From a virus, in the IMG/VR virus record IMGVR_UViG_3300027763_000034, positions 52,156 through 116,155 of that record: DNA of 64,000 nt; one strand, 5' to 3'. The notes under the pieces are model-generated. The model was not told the DNA's origin and did no database searches. It worked only from the letters and a program-made list of their open reading frames with translations. Positions 21,013-28,754 of the stretch are shown in pieces. Position numbers and translations under genes: made by a program. Position 1 is the stretch's first letter; each line of letters begins with the position of its first letter.

Positions 21013-21313
21013 AGATAAACTAAACGAATGTTTAAAGATTCTAGACACCACCGACCTTGGCTTGTCATTAGTATGGCTGTGGACATGGTCCACAATTAAC
21101 AACATTTTTGAGGATGAGACCTACAAGCAGAACTGCACCATAGATGACATGTGGGACCACCTCTGCGAGGCCGTGGAGGCTGGTATGGGCTTCTCCCTAG
21201 AGTACGGGGCGGAACAACATCAGGAAGACGTCCTTGAATGGATGATGAATCGTGAGTACATTGTCGACACAATGTTTGAAGAAGAGGAAGAAGACGAAGA
21301 TGAGGATGAGTGA
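20996..21313 (+). CDS. 105-residue acidic early protein
   Basis: Trp-rich centre (LSLVWLWTWSTINN) and a C-terminal run of Glu/Asp (MFEEEEEDEDEDE). AAGGGAG lies before the ATG. Base composition is more GC-rich in 21100-21250 than around it. No family recognised. Confidence 0.65.
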   Translation: MKPADKDKLNECLKILDTTDLGLSLVWLWTWSTINNIFEDETYKQNCTIDDMWDHLCEAVEAGMGFSLEYGAEQHQEDVLEWMMNREYIVDTMFEEEEEDEDEDE

Positions 21314-21443
21314 TCAATACATCGATGAGATCCTTAACAGGGCCCAACAGCTTTTGTGGGGCGGATCAGAAACAGAGAACATCGAAGCACACAACCTTAT
21401 ATCTAATCTAATTAAAGAAAGAGTAGAACAAGTTTCTAACTGA
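21306..21443 (+). CDS. 45-residue early protein
   Basis: MSDQYIDEILNRAQQLLWGG...: ATG at 21306 overlaps the previous stop and follows GATGAGG. No family recognised. Confidence 0.55.
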   Translation: MSDQYIDEILNRAQQLLWGGSETENIEAHNLISNLIKERVEQVSN

Positions 21444-21471
21444 GGGCAAGATTTTTAGTTTACGGTGACTA

Positions 21472-21500
21472 TTTACAAACCCGTGAAAAGTTGCTATAAT
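21472..21500 (+). promoter_or_regulatory. sigma70-type promoter
   Basis: TTTACA (21472-21477), 17 bp, TTGC-TATAAT (21495-21500). It lacks the TGTCAG element, so it differs from the other early promoters. Confidence 0.75.
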
Positions 21501-21532
21501 TAAAGCAAACCGATCTAGAAAGGATCAAACAC

Positions 21533-21682
21533 ATGACAACAAAGCGTGAATATCTAAAGCAGCAAGGCATCACAGTAGGTGTACGTGGCCGCTTCTCAGG
21601 AGCAGCTAAGGTAGCTCTACAAGAAGCTGCAGCAAAGGGAATTACATTTACATCAGAGGCGCCTGCTAACAAGGCCAAGTAA
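21533..21682 (+). CDS. Lsr2 C-terminal-like DNA-binding protein
   Basis: 49 residues. REYLKQQGITVGVRGRFSGAAKVALQEA follows the pattern of the DNA-binding domain of actinobacterial Lsr2, including the RGR hook that enters AT-rich minor grooves. It has its own strong promoter and terminator, so it should be made abundantly and independently. It could bind or silence AT-rich DNA, or interfere with host Lsr2. The match is by pattern and is short. Confidence 0.6.
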   Translation: MTTKREYLKQQGITVGVRGRFSGAAKVALQEAAAKGITFTSEAPANKAK

Positions 21683-21689
21683 GCCAGGG

Positions 21690-21730
21690 ACGGGGTTAGG
21701 GCTTCGTTGGTCCTTGACCCCGTTTCTTAT
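21690..21730 (+). terminator. rho-independent terminator
   Basis: ACGGGGT (21690-21696) pairs with ACCCCGT (21717-21723), followed by TTCTTATTTTT. Confidence 0.75.
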
Positions 21731-21764
21731 TTTTGATACAATAGACAGTTAGGCGGAGGCGGAT

Positions 21765-22133
21765 ATGAAAACACCAGAAAGCAAAGTAGCAGAATCATTA
21801 GTTAATTTAATGGATGACCATTGGTTTAATCCAACAATGTTTGGTCGATATTTGGCAGAACAGCCAATGTATACACTTGACCGCATTATGGAAATGGTTG
21901 TATCGATTATATCAGAACAAGCAAAGATATATGATGTATATCTAAATAGGGGTACATCGTCTGAAGGTCTATTACTAGCCAATGAACTGAATGAATGTAT
22001 CAAAGCATATCAAGAAGATAATAGTTTAATTAATCTTAAGTTACCTTCTCGTTCCTACAAAGTAGGGACGGTTCCAAAGGAACCTAAAGTTAATATATTT
22101 GGATGGAAAGAAGAAACAGATCCATTCAGTTAG
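21765..22133 (+). CDS. 122-residue hypothetical protein
   Basis: SKVAESLVNLMDDHWFNPTMFGRYLAEQPMYTLDRIMEMVVSIISEQAK is helical; the end is basic then acidic. GGCGGAGGCGG precedes the ATG. Last plus-strand gene before the non-coding region. No family recognised. Confidence 0.65.
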   Translation: MKTPESKVAESLVNLMDDHWFNPTMFGRYLAEQPMYTLDRIMEMVVSIISEQAKIYDVYLNRGTSSEGLLLANELNECIKAYQEDNSLINLKLPSRSYKVGTVPKEPKVNIFGWKEETDPFS

Positions 22134-22197
22134 TATTAGGCATATGACAATGAATAGATGAATGCCTGGTTAGATAGATAAACATATCTAGCCCAAA

Positions 22198-22230
22198 TTA
22201 TCCACAGGGTTATCCACATCCTGTGGATTT
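22198..22230. promoter_or_regulatory. DnaA-box cluster
   Basis: TTATCCACA at 22198-22206 and 22210-22218, then TGTGGATTT (7 of 9, inverted) at 22222-22230. Confidence 0.65.
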
Positions 22231-22582
22231 TTTGTATGCTGTGGGCATGTGGGCAACATTTTGCTTTTACGACACATGATCCAAATCCCTGAAATTTCTA
22301 GCTCATGGGCCAAATTTTTCATTTACGAAGCCTTGACAAAAATCCCTGAAAATGCTACACAATATGTCTAAATAGATAATTATACATATAGAATGTCGAC
22401 AAATGTGTAGAGAATATGGCAAAATAAGCAAAAATCGCTCCATAAATCTATTGACAAATATGGATCAATATGCTGCTATATATGGCTATTGACATTACGT
22501 TTAAGATGGGGTATGCTCAATTACATATGTATGTTTAACTATATATAACTATAGTATATGATATGCTATCTATAGTATAAAT

Positions 22583-22609
22583 TCTCCACTATGCTCCACT
22601 TTACTCCAC
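22583..22609 (+). repeat. CTCCACT iterons at 10-bp spacing
   Basis: Three copies of CTCCACT start at 22583, 22593 and 22603, all on the same face of the helix, next to AT-rich DNA. Confidence 0.6.
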
Positions 22610-22678
22610 TATATAAGCCTTCTAAGGGCTATATGAGGCTGGATAAATGGGAGGGGGATATAGGAGTTAGGAGCTAAT

Positions 22679-22843
22679 TTATTGCAATTTGCTCTTATTC
22701 TTAGATGGTCTTCTAGACCAATCTGGAGCTTTATGTGCAGTAGTTCCTCTAGATGTAGAATCTATTAGGGCTTTATTCTTATCTAATGCTTCTTGGGCAT
22801 ATTGAAGCTGTTGATCCCAATTGAACTTCCGTTTTTTTGCCAT
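22679..22843 (-). CDS. 54-residue basic hypothetical protein
   Basis: MAKKRKFNWDQQLQYAQEAL...DWSRRPSKNKSK: basic at both ends. TAATG overlap with the upstream gene. No family recognised. Confidence 0.6.
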   Translation of the reverse strand: MAKKRKFNWDQQLQYAQEALDKNKALIDSTSRGTTAHKAPDWSRRPSKNKSKLQ

Positions 22844-23073
22844 TATAAGTGAATCTCATTTACAGGCTCTTTAGACCAATGTACGTAAGATCTAATATAA
22901 ACTGCGCCATAGGCTATTGCTGCAAGGATAAATCCGTACTGCTTAGTAGTAATAGCATAAATCATCCATAGACACTCATTTACCAGTAATACAAGCCATG
23001 CCCATATAACCTTGCGTCCTACAAAGAATGTCCCTGTGACTCCAATGGCTGCTAAGATATACGACCAATACAT
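22843..23073 (-). CDS. small three-helix membrane protein
   Basis: 76 residues with three hydrophobic segments (about 3-20, 24-40, 46-62) and conserved aromatic positions (NECLWMIYAITTKQYGF). The pattern resembles PnuC-like or holin-size membrane proteins of actinobacteriophages. No function assigned. Confidence 0.65.
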   Translation of the reverse strand: MYWSYILAAIGVTGTFFVGRKVIWAWLVLLVNECLWMIYAITTKQYGFILAAIAYGAVYIRSYVHWSKEPVNEIHL

Positions 23074-23261
23074 TACTTACAACTCATGCAGTAGTATGGA
23101 ACACGTAGGTTATCTCTATGAATATACTCTGTTCGAGCACAACCAGCACATATAGATCTAACTATCTCAGAATCATCTTCTGGCATATTAATCAAAGGAT
23201 CTTTTGTATAGTATATCTTGGTTATATACCATGTAATGGCTATTAGTAGTATCTCTATCAT
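23073..23261 (-). CDS. membrane-anchored zinc-ribbon protein
   Basis: 62 residues: N-terminal hydrophobic segment (MIEILLIAITWYITKIYY) and CAGCARTEYIHRDNLRVPYYCMSC. The ATG at 23261 is preferred to the TTG at 23291, which overlaps the upstream gene. Confidence 0.6.
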   Translation of the reverse strand: MIEILLIAITWYITKIYYTKDPLINMPEDDSEIVRSICAGCARTEYIHRDNLRVPYYCMSCK

Positions 23262-23274
23262 TGTTTTCCCGCTC

Positions 23275-23466
23275 TTATCTATTCGGTCCAAATATTGGAG
23301 TTATTGTTGGATGAACATCGTCATCATCCGACCATTTGCCTGTGCTATACCCAGCTTGAGGATTGGGCATATCATCGCCCATTGCACCACAGTTGTCGCA
23401 TGTGACTTGACCATCAAGGTCTAGTTGATAGTCACATCCATATTTGGTACATAGGGCATCGCTCAT
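23275..23466 (-). CDS. 63-residue zinc-ribbon protein
   Basis: CTKYGCDYQLDLDGQVTCDNCG has two Cys pairs. The start overlaps the upstream stop by ATGA. No family recognised. Confidence 0.6.
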   Translation of the reverse strand: MSDALCTKYGCDYQLDLDGQVTCDNCGAMGDDMPNPQAGYSTGKWSDDDDVHPTITPIFGPNR

Positions 23467-23717
23467 ACATTTAGTGTATCATATCTGTCTGGATCTGACA
23501 AGATCTCTTCTTCCAGATCATCTGGTATATTATGTCCTAATTGTCTATGTTGTCTAATATGTTCGATTAGCTGATCATCATTAGTTATCTTCTCAGATAA
23601 TCCAAATAATGAATATTCATCTAAGTTCTCATTTAGCCAACATGCACAACACTCTATGTATCCTTCAACGTGGGCATATATGTATATGTCTGAGTCAAAG
23701 AATCTAGAGTATGCCAT
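23463..23717 (-). CDS. 84-residue hypothetical protein
   Basis: SDIYIYAHVEGYIECCACWL... followed by an acidic helix and EEILSDPDRYD. The CCAC group may bind metal. A similar family is found in other phages, but no function is known. Confidence 0.6.
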   Translation of the reverse strand: MAYSRFFDSDIYIYAHVEGYIECCACWLNENLDEYSLFGLSEKITNDDQLIEHIRQHRQLGHNIPDDLEEEILSDPDRYDTLNV

Positions 23718-23818
23718 TACATTGTTTTCTTTATCTTATTTAATGCTCTATGAAACTTGATGTATCTAATTGGGTTCTTCCATATTTTAAGTGGAAGCTT
23801 TATCTTTTTCTTTGTCAT
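23717..23818 (-). CDS. 33-residue basic peptide
   Basis: MTKKKIKLPLKIWKNPIRYI then KFHRALNKIKKTM: very basic. Overlaps the starts and stops of both neighbours by one base. Confidence 0.5.
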   Translation of the reverse strand: MTKKKIKLPLKIWKNPIRYIKFHRALNKIKKTM

Positions 23819-24009
23819 CATTCCTCAATTATATCATTAAATGTGTCAACGTAGTTGACTGAATTGTCTCTACCGCCGCCGATTTCACTATTTGGGATCT
23901 GATTTTCATGGTATTGTAAATGAAAGTCTAATAGATTATGAGTAACTGCACAAAAGCATGTAGGGCAATGTGTGATCCATTGAGACTTATCTTCCCATTG
24001 TTTACTCAT
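23818..24009 (-). CDS. C2H2-type small zinc protein
   Basis: 63 residues; HCPTCFCAVTHNLLDFHLQYH gives Cys-x2-Cys and His-x4-His at zinc-finger spacing. No wider family recognised. Confidence 0.6.
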   Translation of the reverse strand: MSKQWEDKSQWITHCPTCFCAVTHNLLDFHLQYHENQIPNSEIGGGRDNSVNYVDTFNDIIEE

Positions 24010-24238
24010 AAGCTTCAGGTGAAGGAGTCGGACCTTCGTTATCAGGTTCGGAACCTGGAGTACTGCCGTTATACGAACCTGAAATATTCTTAGGAATAAT
24101 TCTCTTAATCTCGTAGTAACAGACTGGGCACTCTCCGATGTGCAACCAATTACCTGAATCTAAGATAACCATTTCGGTTAACCTTCCTTCTACATTCTTA
24201 TTACAAGAAACGCAGAAAGCACTCAACATTACTGTCAT
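24002..24238 (-). CDS. zinc-ribbon protein
   Basis: 78 residues; CVSCNKNVEGRLTEMVILDSGN...ECPVCYYEIKR is a complete zinc ribbon, with a Ser/Pro-rich disordered tail. Overlaps neighbours. Confidence 0.65.
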   Translation of the reverse strand: MTVMLSAFCVSCNKNVEGRLTEMVILDSGNWLHIGECPVCYYEIKRIIPKNISGSYNGSTPGSEPDNEGPTPSPEAYE

Positions 24239-24417
24239 AACTCAGTAAACTTTTTACCATTCCATTCATATTTCAATCCACATTTACATTCCCAGATTGA
24301 GCCTGAATGTCTTTTTTGAAGATGTATCCCAGAGGTTGTATGAGCACCTAAAGCCCATGGTAAATCACATTTATGCTCTGGTTCACCGACTATTTTAATC
24401 CACTTCGACATACTCAT
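24235..24417 (-). CDS. 60-residue Cys/His protein
   Basis: EHKCDLPWALGAHTTSGIHLQKRHSGSIWECKCGLKYEWNG: Cys and His positions fit one metal site, and the WECxCGxxYEWNG end resembles small phage zinc-ribbon proteins. Confidence 0.6.
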   Translation of the reverse strand: MSMSKWIKIVGEPEHKCDLPWALGAHTTSGIHLQKRHSGSIWECKCGLKYEWNGKKFTEL

Positions 24418-24679
24418 CAGCCTCTCTAAGCCATTGATCTTCCCATAATCCCATTAAAGACTCATTTCCAATATCATCAAAATAATATCTTTTCTTTATT
24501 GGGTTATATGTCCAACCATACCATGTATTTCCTTCTGACCATGTAAGATTGGTTGGTTCTTCATGTTCATGTTCTTTAAGAATGCGTAGCAGCTCATCAT
24601 TATCCCTTACAACCGCCTGTATTGCCATTCTAAGGCGTCTCGGGCGCATAAGGTATCTTTCTACCAATTCATATAGCAT
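24395..24679 (-). CDS. 94-residue hypothetical protein, leaderless
   Basis: Basic N-terminus (RYLMRPRRLRMAIQ), Trp-rich centre (TWSEGNTWYGWTYNP) and acidic end. TATACT ends 6 nt before the ATG with TTGACG at 17 bp, so transcript and protein start together. First gene of the 24679-22679 operon. Confidence 0.65.
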   Translation of the reverse strand: MLYELVERYLMRPRRLRMAIQAVVRDNDELLRILKEHEHEEPTNLTWSEGNTWYGWTYNPIKKRYYFDDIGNESLMGLWEDQWLREADEYVEVD

Positions 24680-24685
24680 GTGTTT

Positions 24686-24714
24686 AGTATACTATATATG
24701 ACGGGTGCCGTCAA
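24686..24714 (-). promoter_or_regulatory. sigma70 promoter with internal palindrome, leaderless
   Basis: TTGACG-17-TATACT on the minus strand. The spacer holds TGACG-GCACC-CGTCA, an inverted repeat overlapping the -35 box, a likely operator. Confidence 0.7.
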
Positions 24715-24742
24715 TAGTCTCTACCGCCGAATTTTCGCACTA

Positions 24743-24771
24743 TTGTACACTATATTGCGTAATGGTATAAT
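24743..24771 (+). promoter_or_regulatory. sigma70 promoter, leaderless
   Basis: TTGTAC (24743-24748), 17 bp, TATAAT (24766-24771), then 6 nt to the ATG at 24778. Divergent to the promoter at 24686-24714. Confidence 0.7.
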
Positions 24772-24777
24772 TATGAC

Positions 24778-25359
24778 ATGATTACATTAAATCAATTAAT
24801 TAAAGAAGCAAAAGATGCTGGACTTAACTACGCTGTATTTAAAAACTGGCATCAGCCAACGCCGACAAGAAGAGAGATAGAGCCTATGTACGGCCCAAAT
24901 GACATCTGGCACAATAGGCTTCAGCTTCAAGATAGAGTTGTACCAGCGTCAGTTAAATATTTTATGGATGAGGCTAATCAGGCCTACCCAGATACAGAAA
25001 ATGATTTTTATATTTTATCAAATATATACTATAGAAATTTTTATCATAACAGACCAGGATCTAAATTGCATAGAGACACATTTGATGTAGTTCATTTACA
25101 ATGTACTGGTGTTACAAAGTGGGATATCGGTATAAAGGCGGAAGCATTAAACGACCCAGCTTACTTAAGGCCACCAGTTGGTACTGAATGGGACTGGAGA
25201 GCAGAATTTACTGGGGACTATGAAACATTTATTCTTGAGCCTGGAGATGTAATTTGGTTTAACAATAAATCTTGGCATAGAACAGAAAACATATGTGACA
25301 AGTATTCGGTAGTCATGCAAGCAGGCACAGTAGATATTTCAGGGAGAAAGAGAAGATGA
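24778..25359 (+). CDS. cupin/JmjC-like 2OG-Fe(II) oxygenase
   Basis: 193 residues. His98-x-Asp100 (LHRDTFDVVHLQC) and His167 (SWHRTE) after LEPGDVIWF form the iron triad of the cupin-type oxygenases (JmjC-related). The fold differs from the P4H-like proteins on the minus strand. No ribosome site; leaderless start at 24778. It overlaps its paralogue at 25356 by 4 nt. Possible substrates are protein side chains or small molecules; not determinable here. Confidence 0.75.
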   Translation: MITLNQLIKEAKDAGLNYAVFKNWHQPTPTRREIEPMYGPNDIWHNRLQLQDRVVPASVKYFMDEANQAYPDTENDFYILSNIYYRNFYHNRPGSKLHRDTFDVVHLQCTGVTKWDIGIKAEALNDPAYLRPPVGTEWDWRAEFTGDYETFILEPGDVIWFNNKSWHRTENICDKYSVVMQAGTVDISGRKRR

Positions 25360-25916
25360 CAACGCTAGCAGAATTTATAGATCAAGCAAAGAAAGATAAT
25401 TTGCCATACGCTGTATTTAAGAATTGGCACCATCCTGTCCCATCCTGGAAAGAATTTGAAGACATAATCGATCCGCAGTCTACTGGTGTTAGAAAGTTTA
25501 TTCAGAATGTACCTCTTCCAGAACCAATGCAATACTTTCTTGATGAATCAAAGAAAGCTTACCCTGATATTGAATATCAGTACTATATATTTGAAGGCAA
25601 GAGATACAGAAACCTAGACTCTAATTGGCCAGGAGAGCCTTTGCACAAAGACCCATATGATATCATTCATTGGCATTGTAGGGGCGCTACAGAGTGGCAG
25701 GTAGGCCTATATGGTGAGATGAGTGGTGTTCCAAAAGAGTTTAAGTATGAAGAGCGTCAGGGATGGGAATGGCAAACTGCTTGGACAAGAGAGCCAGAAA
25801 CACTAATGCTTGAGCCAGGAGACATTTTGTGGCTTAGAAAAGGTACTTGGCATAGAACACAAAACCTATCAGAAAAGTACTCTATAATTTTTGATGCTGG
25901 CCCACTCTGGGAATAA
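25356..25916 (+). CDS. cupin/JmjC-like 2OG-Fe(II) oxygenase, tandem paralogue
   Basis: 186 residues, sharing AVFKNWH near the N-terminus and the His97-x-Asp99 ... LEPGDILW ... TWHRTQN (His166) layout with the preceding protein. ATGA overlap. The pair arose by tandem duplication. Triad intact, so probably active on a related substrate. Confidence 0.75.
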   Translation: MTTLAEFIDQAKKDNLPYAVFKNWHHPVPSWKEFEDIIDPQSTGVRKFIQNVPLPEPMQYFLDESKKAYPDIEYQYYIFEGKRYRNLDSNWPGEPLHKDPYDIIHWHCRGATEWQVGLYGEMSGVPKEFKYEERQGWEWQTAWTREPETLMLEPGDILWLRKGTWHRTQNLSEKYSIIFDAGPLWE

Positions 25917-25917
25917 A

Positions 25918-26493
25918 TTAAAAATCAATTAAAAATAAATCAACAACAATTCTTGATCCGCTAATAAGTTTATTTACATAATGCATTTTTTCAGAATTAA
26001 ATACAATTGCGTCACCAGCAGATGGCTTTATGACTATCTCTTTTTCAGATTGAAATACTATTTCTCCGCCTTCAAAATCACCAGATAGATATAGCAGTAT
26101 GCTTATTTTTGGACTTCCAGCAAGACCCTTTAATTCACCACTTGGATAATTTATGACATCGTTATGTATGCCCATTTGCGACCCTAAATCCCATGTTGTT
26201 ATGTGATAAAGTTTTTTTGAATGCTTATATTTATTTTCATTTTTACTAAATTGATTTATATATAAATCTGCTGCTTGTAGCATTATATTATCTATATACT
26301 GATAGAGATCCTGTTGCTCTTTAATAGAGGGGTCGACAGGCTGACGAATCCCAATTCTTGCCTGCTGACCTTTAATATTTTTTTTTGAATTTAATATATA
26401 AGATATTTCTTCTTTTGAAATTAAATTTTGTATATGGATTCCAAAATCACTTAAAATTTTAATTTCTGCGGATTCATTCAACTTTAACTCCAT
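25918..26493 (-). CDS. 2OG-Fe(II) oxygenase (P4H-like)
   Basis: 191 residues. His110-x-Asp112 (GIHND), GDFEGGEIVF, KPSAGDAIVFNSEKMH with His171, and Arg181. Overlaps the next family member by 20 nt. Convergent with the cupin pair, with only one base between stops. Confidence 0.8.
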   Translation of the reverse strand: MELKLNESAEIKILSDFGIHIQNLISKEEISYILNSKKNIKGQQARIGIRQPVDPSIKEQQDLYQYIDNIMLQAADLYINQFSKNENKYKHSKKLYHITTWDLGSQMGIHNDVINYPSGELKGLAGSPKISILLYLSGDFEGGEIVFQSEKEIVIKPSAGDAIVFNSEKMHYVNKLISGSRIVVDLFLIDF

Positions 26494-27022
26494 AAAATAA
26501 AATTATATTTGCTCTTTCTCCATCAATGACTTCATTAACTGAGTGAGGGTAATCCCTATCACCTTTAAAGAATATCAATGTGCCAGCCTGTGGCTTGTAT
26601 GCAGTGCTGTCTGCCTTATCCCCAGAGTTGTTTTCATAAAAATGAATCTCTCCGCCTTCATAATTATCAGTTAAATATAGTAGGGCAGAGTAATAGTTAT
26701 CTTCGTATCCATCAACACCGCCGTATCCATCTGCATGCCAACCAAGACCTTCACCTTTTTGTAAAACTTGATAGTTCATTCTATCTAAAAAGATCTCTGA
26801 TTTTTTAAAACCAAACTGAGCAGATGTGGAGCTTTCTATCATATTAATTAAATCGTGTACAACATGGTCTTCGATGTTACCATCTTTTGATATGTCTAAT
26901 GGCTTAAGGTAAACATTCAAAAGGCCTCTTGGATTTAAATATGACCTAGGCCTTAAGTAATCATTTAAGTATTTAGCTGTCTTGGGTGATATGAAACCTT
27001 TAACTACGTTTGGCTGTGCCAT
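26474..27022 (-). CDS. 2OG-Fe(II) oxygenase (P4H-like)
   Basis: 182 residues. His96-x-Asp98 (WHADGYG), NYEGGEIHF, KPQAGTLIFFKGDRDYPH with His160, and Arg170 (GERANIILFYG). The full triad and 2OG-binding Arg are present. Resembles PKHD-type and phage hydroxylases. Confidence 0.85.
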   Translation of the reverse strand: MAQPNVVKGFISPKTAKYLNDYLRPRSYLNPRGLLNVYLKPLDISKDGNIEDHVVHDLINMIESSTSAQFGFKKSEIFLDRMNYQVLQKGEGLGWHADGYGGVDGYEDNYYSALLYLTDNYEGGEIHFYENNSGDKADSTAYKPQAGTLIFFKGDRDYPHSVNEVIDGERANIILFYGVKVE

Positions 27023-27024
27023 GT

Positions 27025-27624
27025 CTATACCAACTCTATGTCTTTGTCTGCTCTATACATTGGCATACTTACCTCTATCTTGCGTCCGCCTCTTTTTATT
27101 CCATTGACGCTAGTAAATGTATCTGATTCAAATATTATCATGCTGCCAGCTTTTGGCTTTATGCTTACACCAAGATCAGTAAAATTAAATGCTCCGCCCT
27201 CAAAGTCATCGCTCATAAACAAATAGGCGCTTATGTCTGGGACAATTAGAAGACTACCCTCATTGTTTATGCTTTGCTGATGTATTCCAATTCTTTCTTC
27301 GTTCCATTCAATAACTGCATAGTAATCATTTGCTGGCTTATAGTCTGCAATAGATCTACCAGTCATATCTAGATATCTTGATATACCTTCTGTCATTATT
27401 TCACGAATTGATTTGAAATGTGCTGCATGTGATGATCTAAAGCTGTGGACGGTGTACCTTGTTCCAAATCTAATCTGGCTAGATTCAAATTTAGTTATCT
27501 TATCAAGCATTTCATCAAGGATTTCTTTAGATGAGCAGTTCTCGATGTATACTCCAACATCACCAATCTTTTCTATTGGATCAAATGTTTTCAACTGGGG
27601 TTGGTTCTTTTGGTGTGTCTGCAA
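27025..27624 (-). CDS. degenerate 2OG-oxygenase paralogue lacking the iron triad
   Basis: 199 residues by the longest frame. Fold blocks are kept (DDFEGGAFNF, KPKAGSMIIFES, Arg181), but the HxD motif reads His115-Gln-Gln117 and the distal His is Thr171 (TFTSVNGI). Two of three iron ligands are therefore lost and iron catalysis is unlikely; a binding or subunit role is possible. The frame begins with TTG at 27624, overlapping the glutathione peroxidase gene by 44 nt without a clear ribosome site, so the true start is uncertain. Confidence 0.65.
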   Translation of the reverse strand: MQTHQKNQPQLKTFDPIEKIGDVGVYIENCSSKEILDEMLDKITKFESSQIRFGTRYTVHSFRSSHAAHFKSIREIMTEGISRYLDMTGRSIADYKPANDYYAVIEWNEERIGIHQQSINNEGSLLIVPDISAYLFMSDDFEGGAFNFTDLGVSIKPKAGSMIIFESDTFTSVNGIKRGGRKIEVSMPMYRADKDIELV

Positions 27625-28090
27625 TATTATTTAATAGCGCATGCTTAATTAAAGCTTCCATCTCCATGGGATCGGTGTCTGGCGATGTCTCGTGTATCTT
27701 TCCGTCAAGATCAATTATATACTTTGTAAAGTTCCAAGGTGCTTCATGACCAACTGCATTTGCAATATACTTATGAATTGGATTAGCTTCCTCACCCAGC
27801 ACAGCTGATTTTGAAGCAAATTCAAATGTAACACCGTAATTTGTTGAACAGAACTCTGCTATCTCTGTGTCTGTTCCTGGCTCTTGGCCTCCAAATTGAT
27901 TACAAGGGAATGCAATTACTTTAAGCCCCGCTTCTGAATACCTATCGTGAAGAGTTTGAAGTGCTTTGTATTGCGGCGTGAAACCACAGTTTGTTGCAAC
28001 GTTTACAATTAAAAAAACTTTATCTTTAAAGTGTGATAAAGGAATATCTTCTCCTGTTGAAATTTTAAATGTTTGGTCATATATTGACAT
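27581..28090 (-). CDS. glutathione peroxidase (Cys type)
   Basis: 169 residues. NVATNCGFTPQY gives peroxidatic Cys35 in place of selenocysteine, FPCNQFGGQEPG gives Gln69, and APWNFTKYIID gives Trp119/Asn120, the complete catalytic tetrad. Reduces hydrogen or lipid peroxides; Cys-type enzymes usually use thioredoxin, which this phage encodes at 33804. Rare in phages. It is embedded in the oxygenase cluster, whose enzymes make or are damaged by reactive oxygen. Confidence 0.92.
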   Translation of the reverse strand: MSIYDQTFKISTGEDIPLSHFKDKVFLIVNVATNCGFTPQYKALQTLHDRYSEAGLKVIAFPCNQFGGQEPGTDTEIAEFCSTNYGVTFEFASKSAVLGEEANPIHKYIANAVGHEAPWNFTKYIIDLDGKIHETSPDTDPMEMEALIKHALLNNIADTPKEPTPVENI

Positions 28091-28091
28091 A

Positions 28092-28754
28092 TTATTGTTC
28101 TCCTTTTTGTAGAGATAAATCTACGTTATGATTCTTGCCTTCATACTGAGGTACTTCCTCACGTGTGAAAAACTCTTGTTCTTTTGTAATGTTCTTGTAA
28201 TCTATTGAGAATGTTTTGTAAAAAACACTATTTTTAACTAAGAATACACTTCCCAGCCCTCTTTCGCCACTAGTAACATCGTTTACTGCATGTCTTACTT
28301 TATTTCCAAATATAACAATACTACCAGCCTCTGGCTTTAAAGATATGTCATAGTCTGGGAATACTATCTCTCCGCCACCAAAGTCTTCTGGGTCTGAGAA
28401 GTAGGTTAGTATGGTTGCAAATACCTCTTCGTATGTTCCATCTCCAATTGCAGCAAAATCTGTATGTGCTGTGTATCCACCGCCTGGACCTCTTTTATAA
28501 AAATGGGTGTTTCTCAAAAGTTTATAATTTTCAGAATTAAAGTCTTGATTGTTGTGATACCATATGTCTAAACATTTAAAGATAGCGTTATCAGAATCTT
28601 CAAGGTATTTTTTAGTACTGATGATTGAAGTTTCCATAAAGTCTTGATTTAAGACTGGTTCCCAGTCTGTTAGCGAGCTAAATATAGCCTTGTGATCCTC
28701 TACGGCATTTTTAAAATACCACACTTTATCTGCAAGCTTTATTGCTTCTATCAT
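28092..28754 (-). CDS. 2OG-Fe(II) oxygenase (P4H-like)
   Basis: 220 residues. His97-x-Asp99 (TAHTDF), EDFGGGEIVFP, KPEAGSIVIFGNKVRH with His155, and Arg165. Complete active site. Its stop is one base from the glutathione peroxidase start, so they form one operon. Confidence 0.85.
   Translation of the reverse strand: MIEAIKLADKVWYFKNAVEDHKAIFSSLTDWEPVLNQDFMETSIISTKKYLEDSDNAIFKCLDIWYHNNQDFNSENYKLLRNTHFYKRGPGGGYTAHTDFAAIGDGTYEEVFATILTYFSDPEDFGGGEIVFPDYDISLKPEAGSIVIFGNKVRHAVNDVTSGERGLGSVFLVKNSVFYKTFSIDYKNITKEQEFFTREEVPQYEGKNHNVDLSLQKGEQ

Larger units (their letters stand above)
22134..22678. other. 545-bp non-coding region, candidate replication origin
   Basis: No convincing gene on either strand. 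It contains two exact DnaA boxes and a partial inverted one (22198-22230), two CCCTGAAA motifs (22295, 22351), very AT-rich stretches (22480-22580) and CTCCACT repeated at 10-bp spacing. It lies between convergent gene sets. Confidence 0.55.

Noticed and set aside
24014-24060. tRNA-like arm near 24014-24060
   Set aside because: Only a short GGTTCGGAACC hairpin inside a coding region; no acceptor or anticodon stem.
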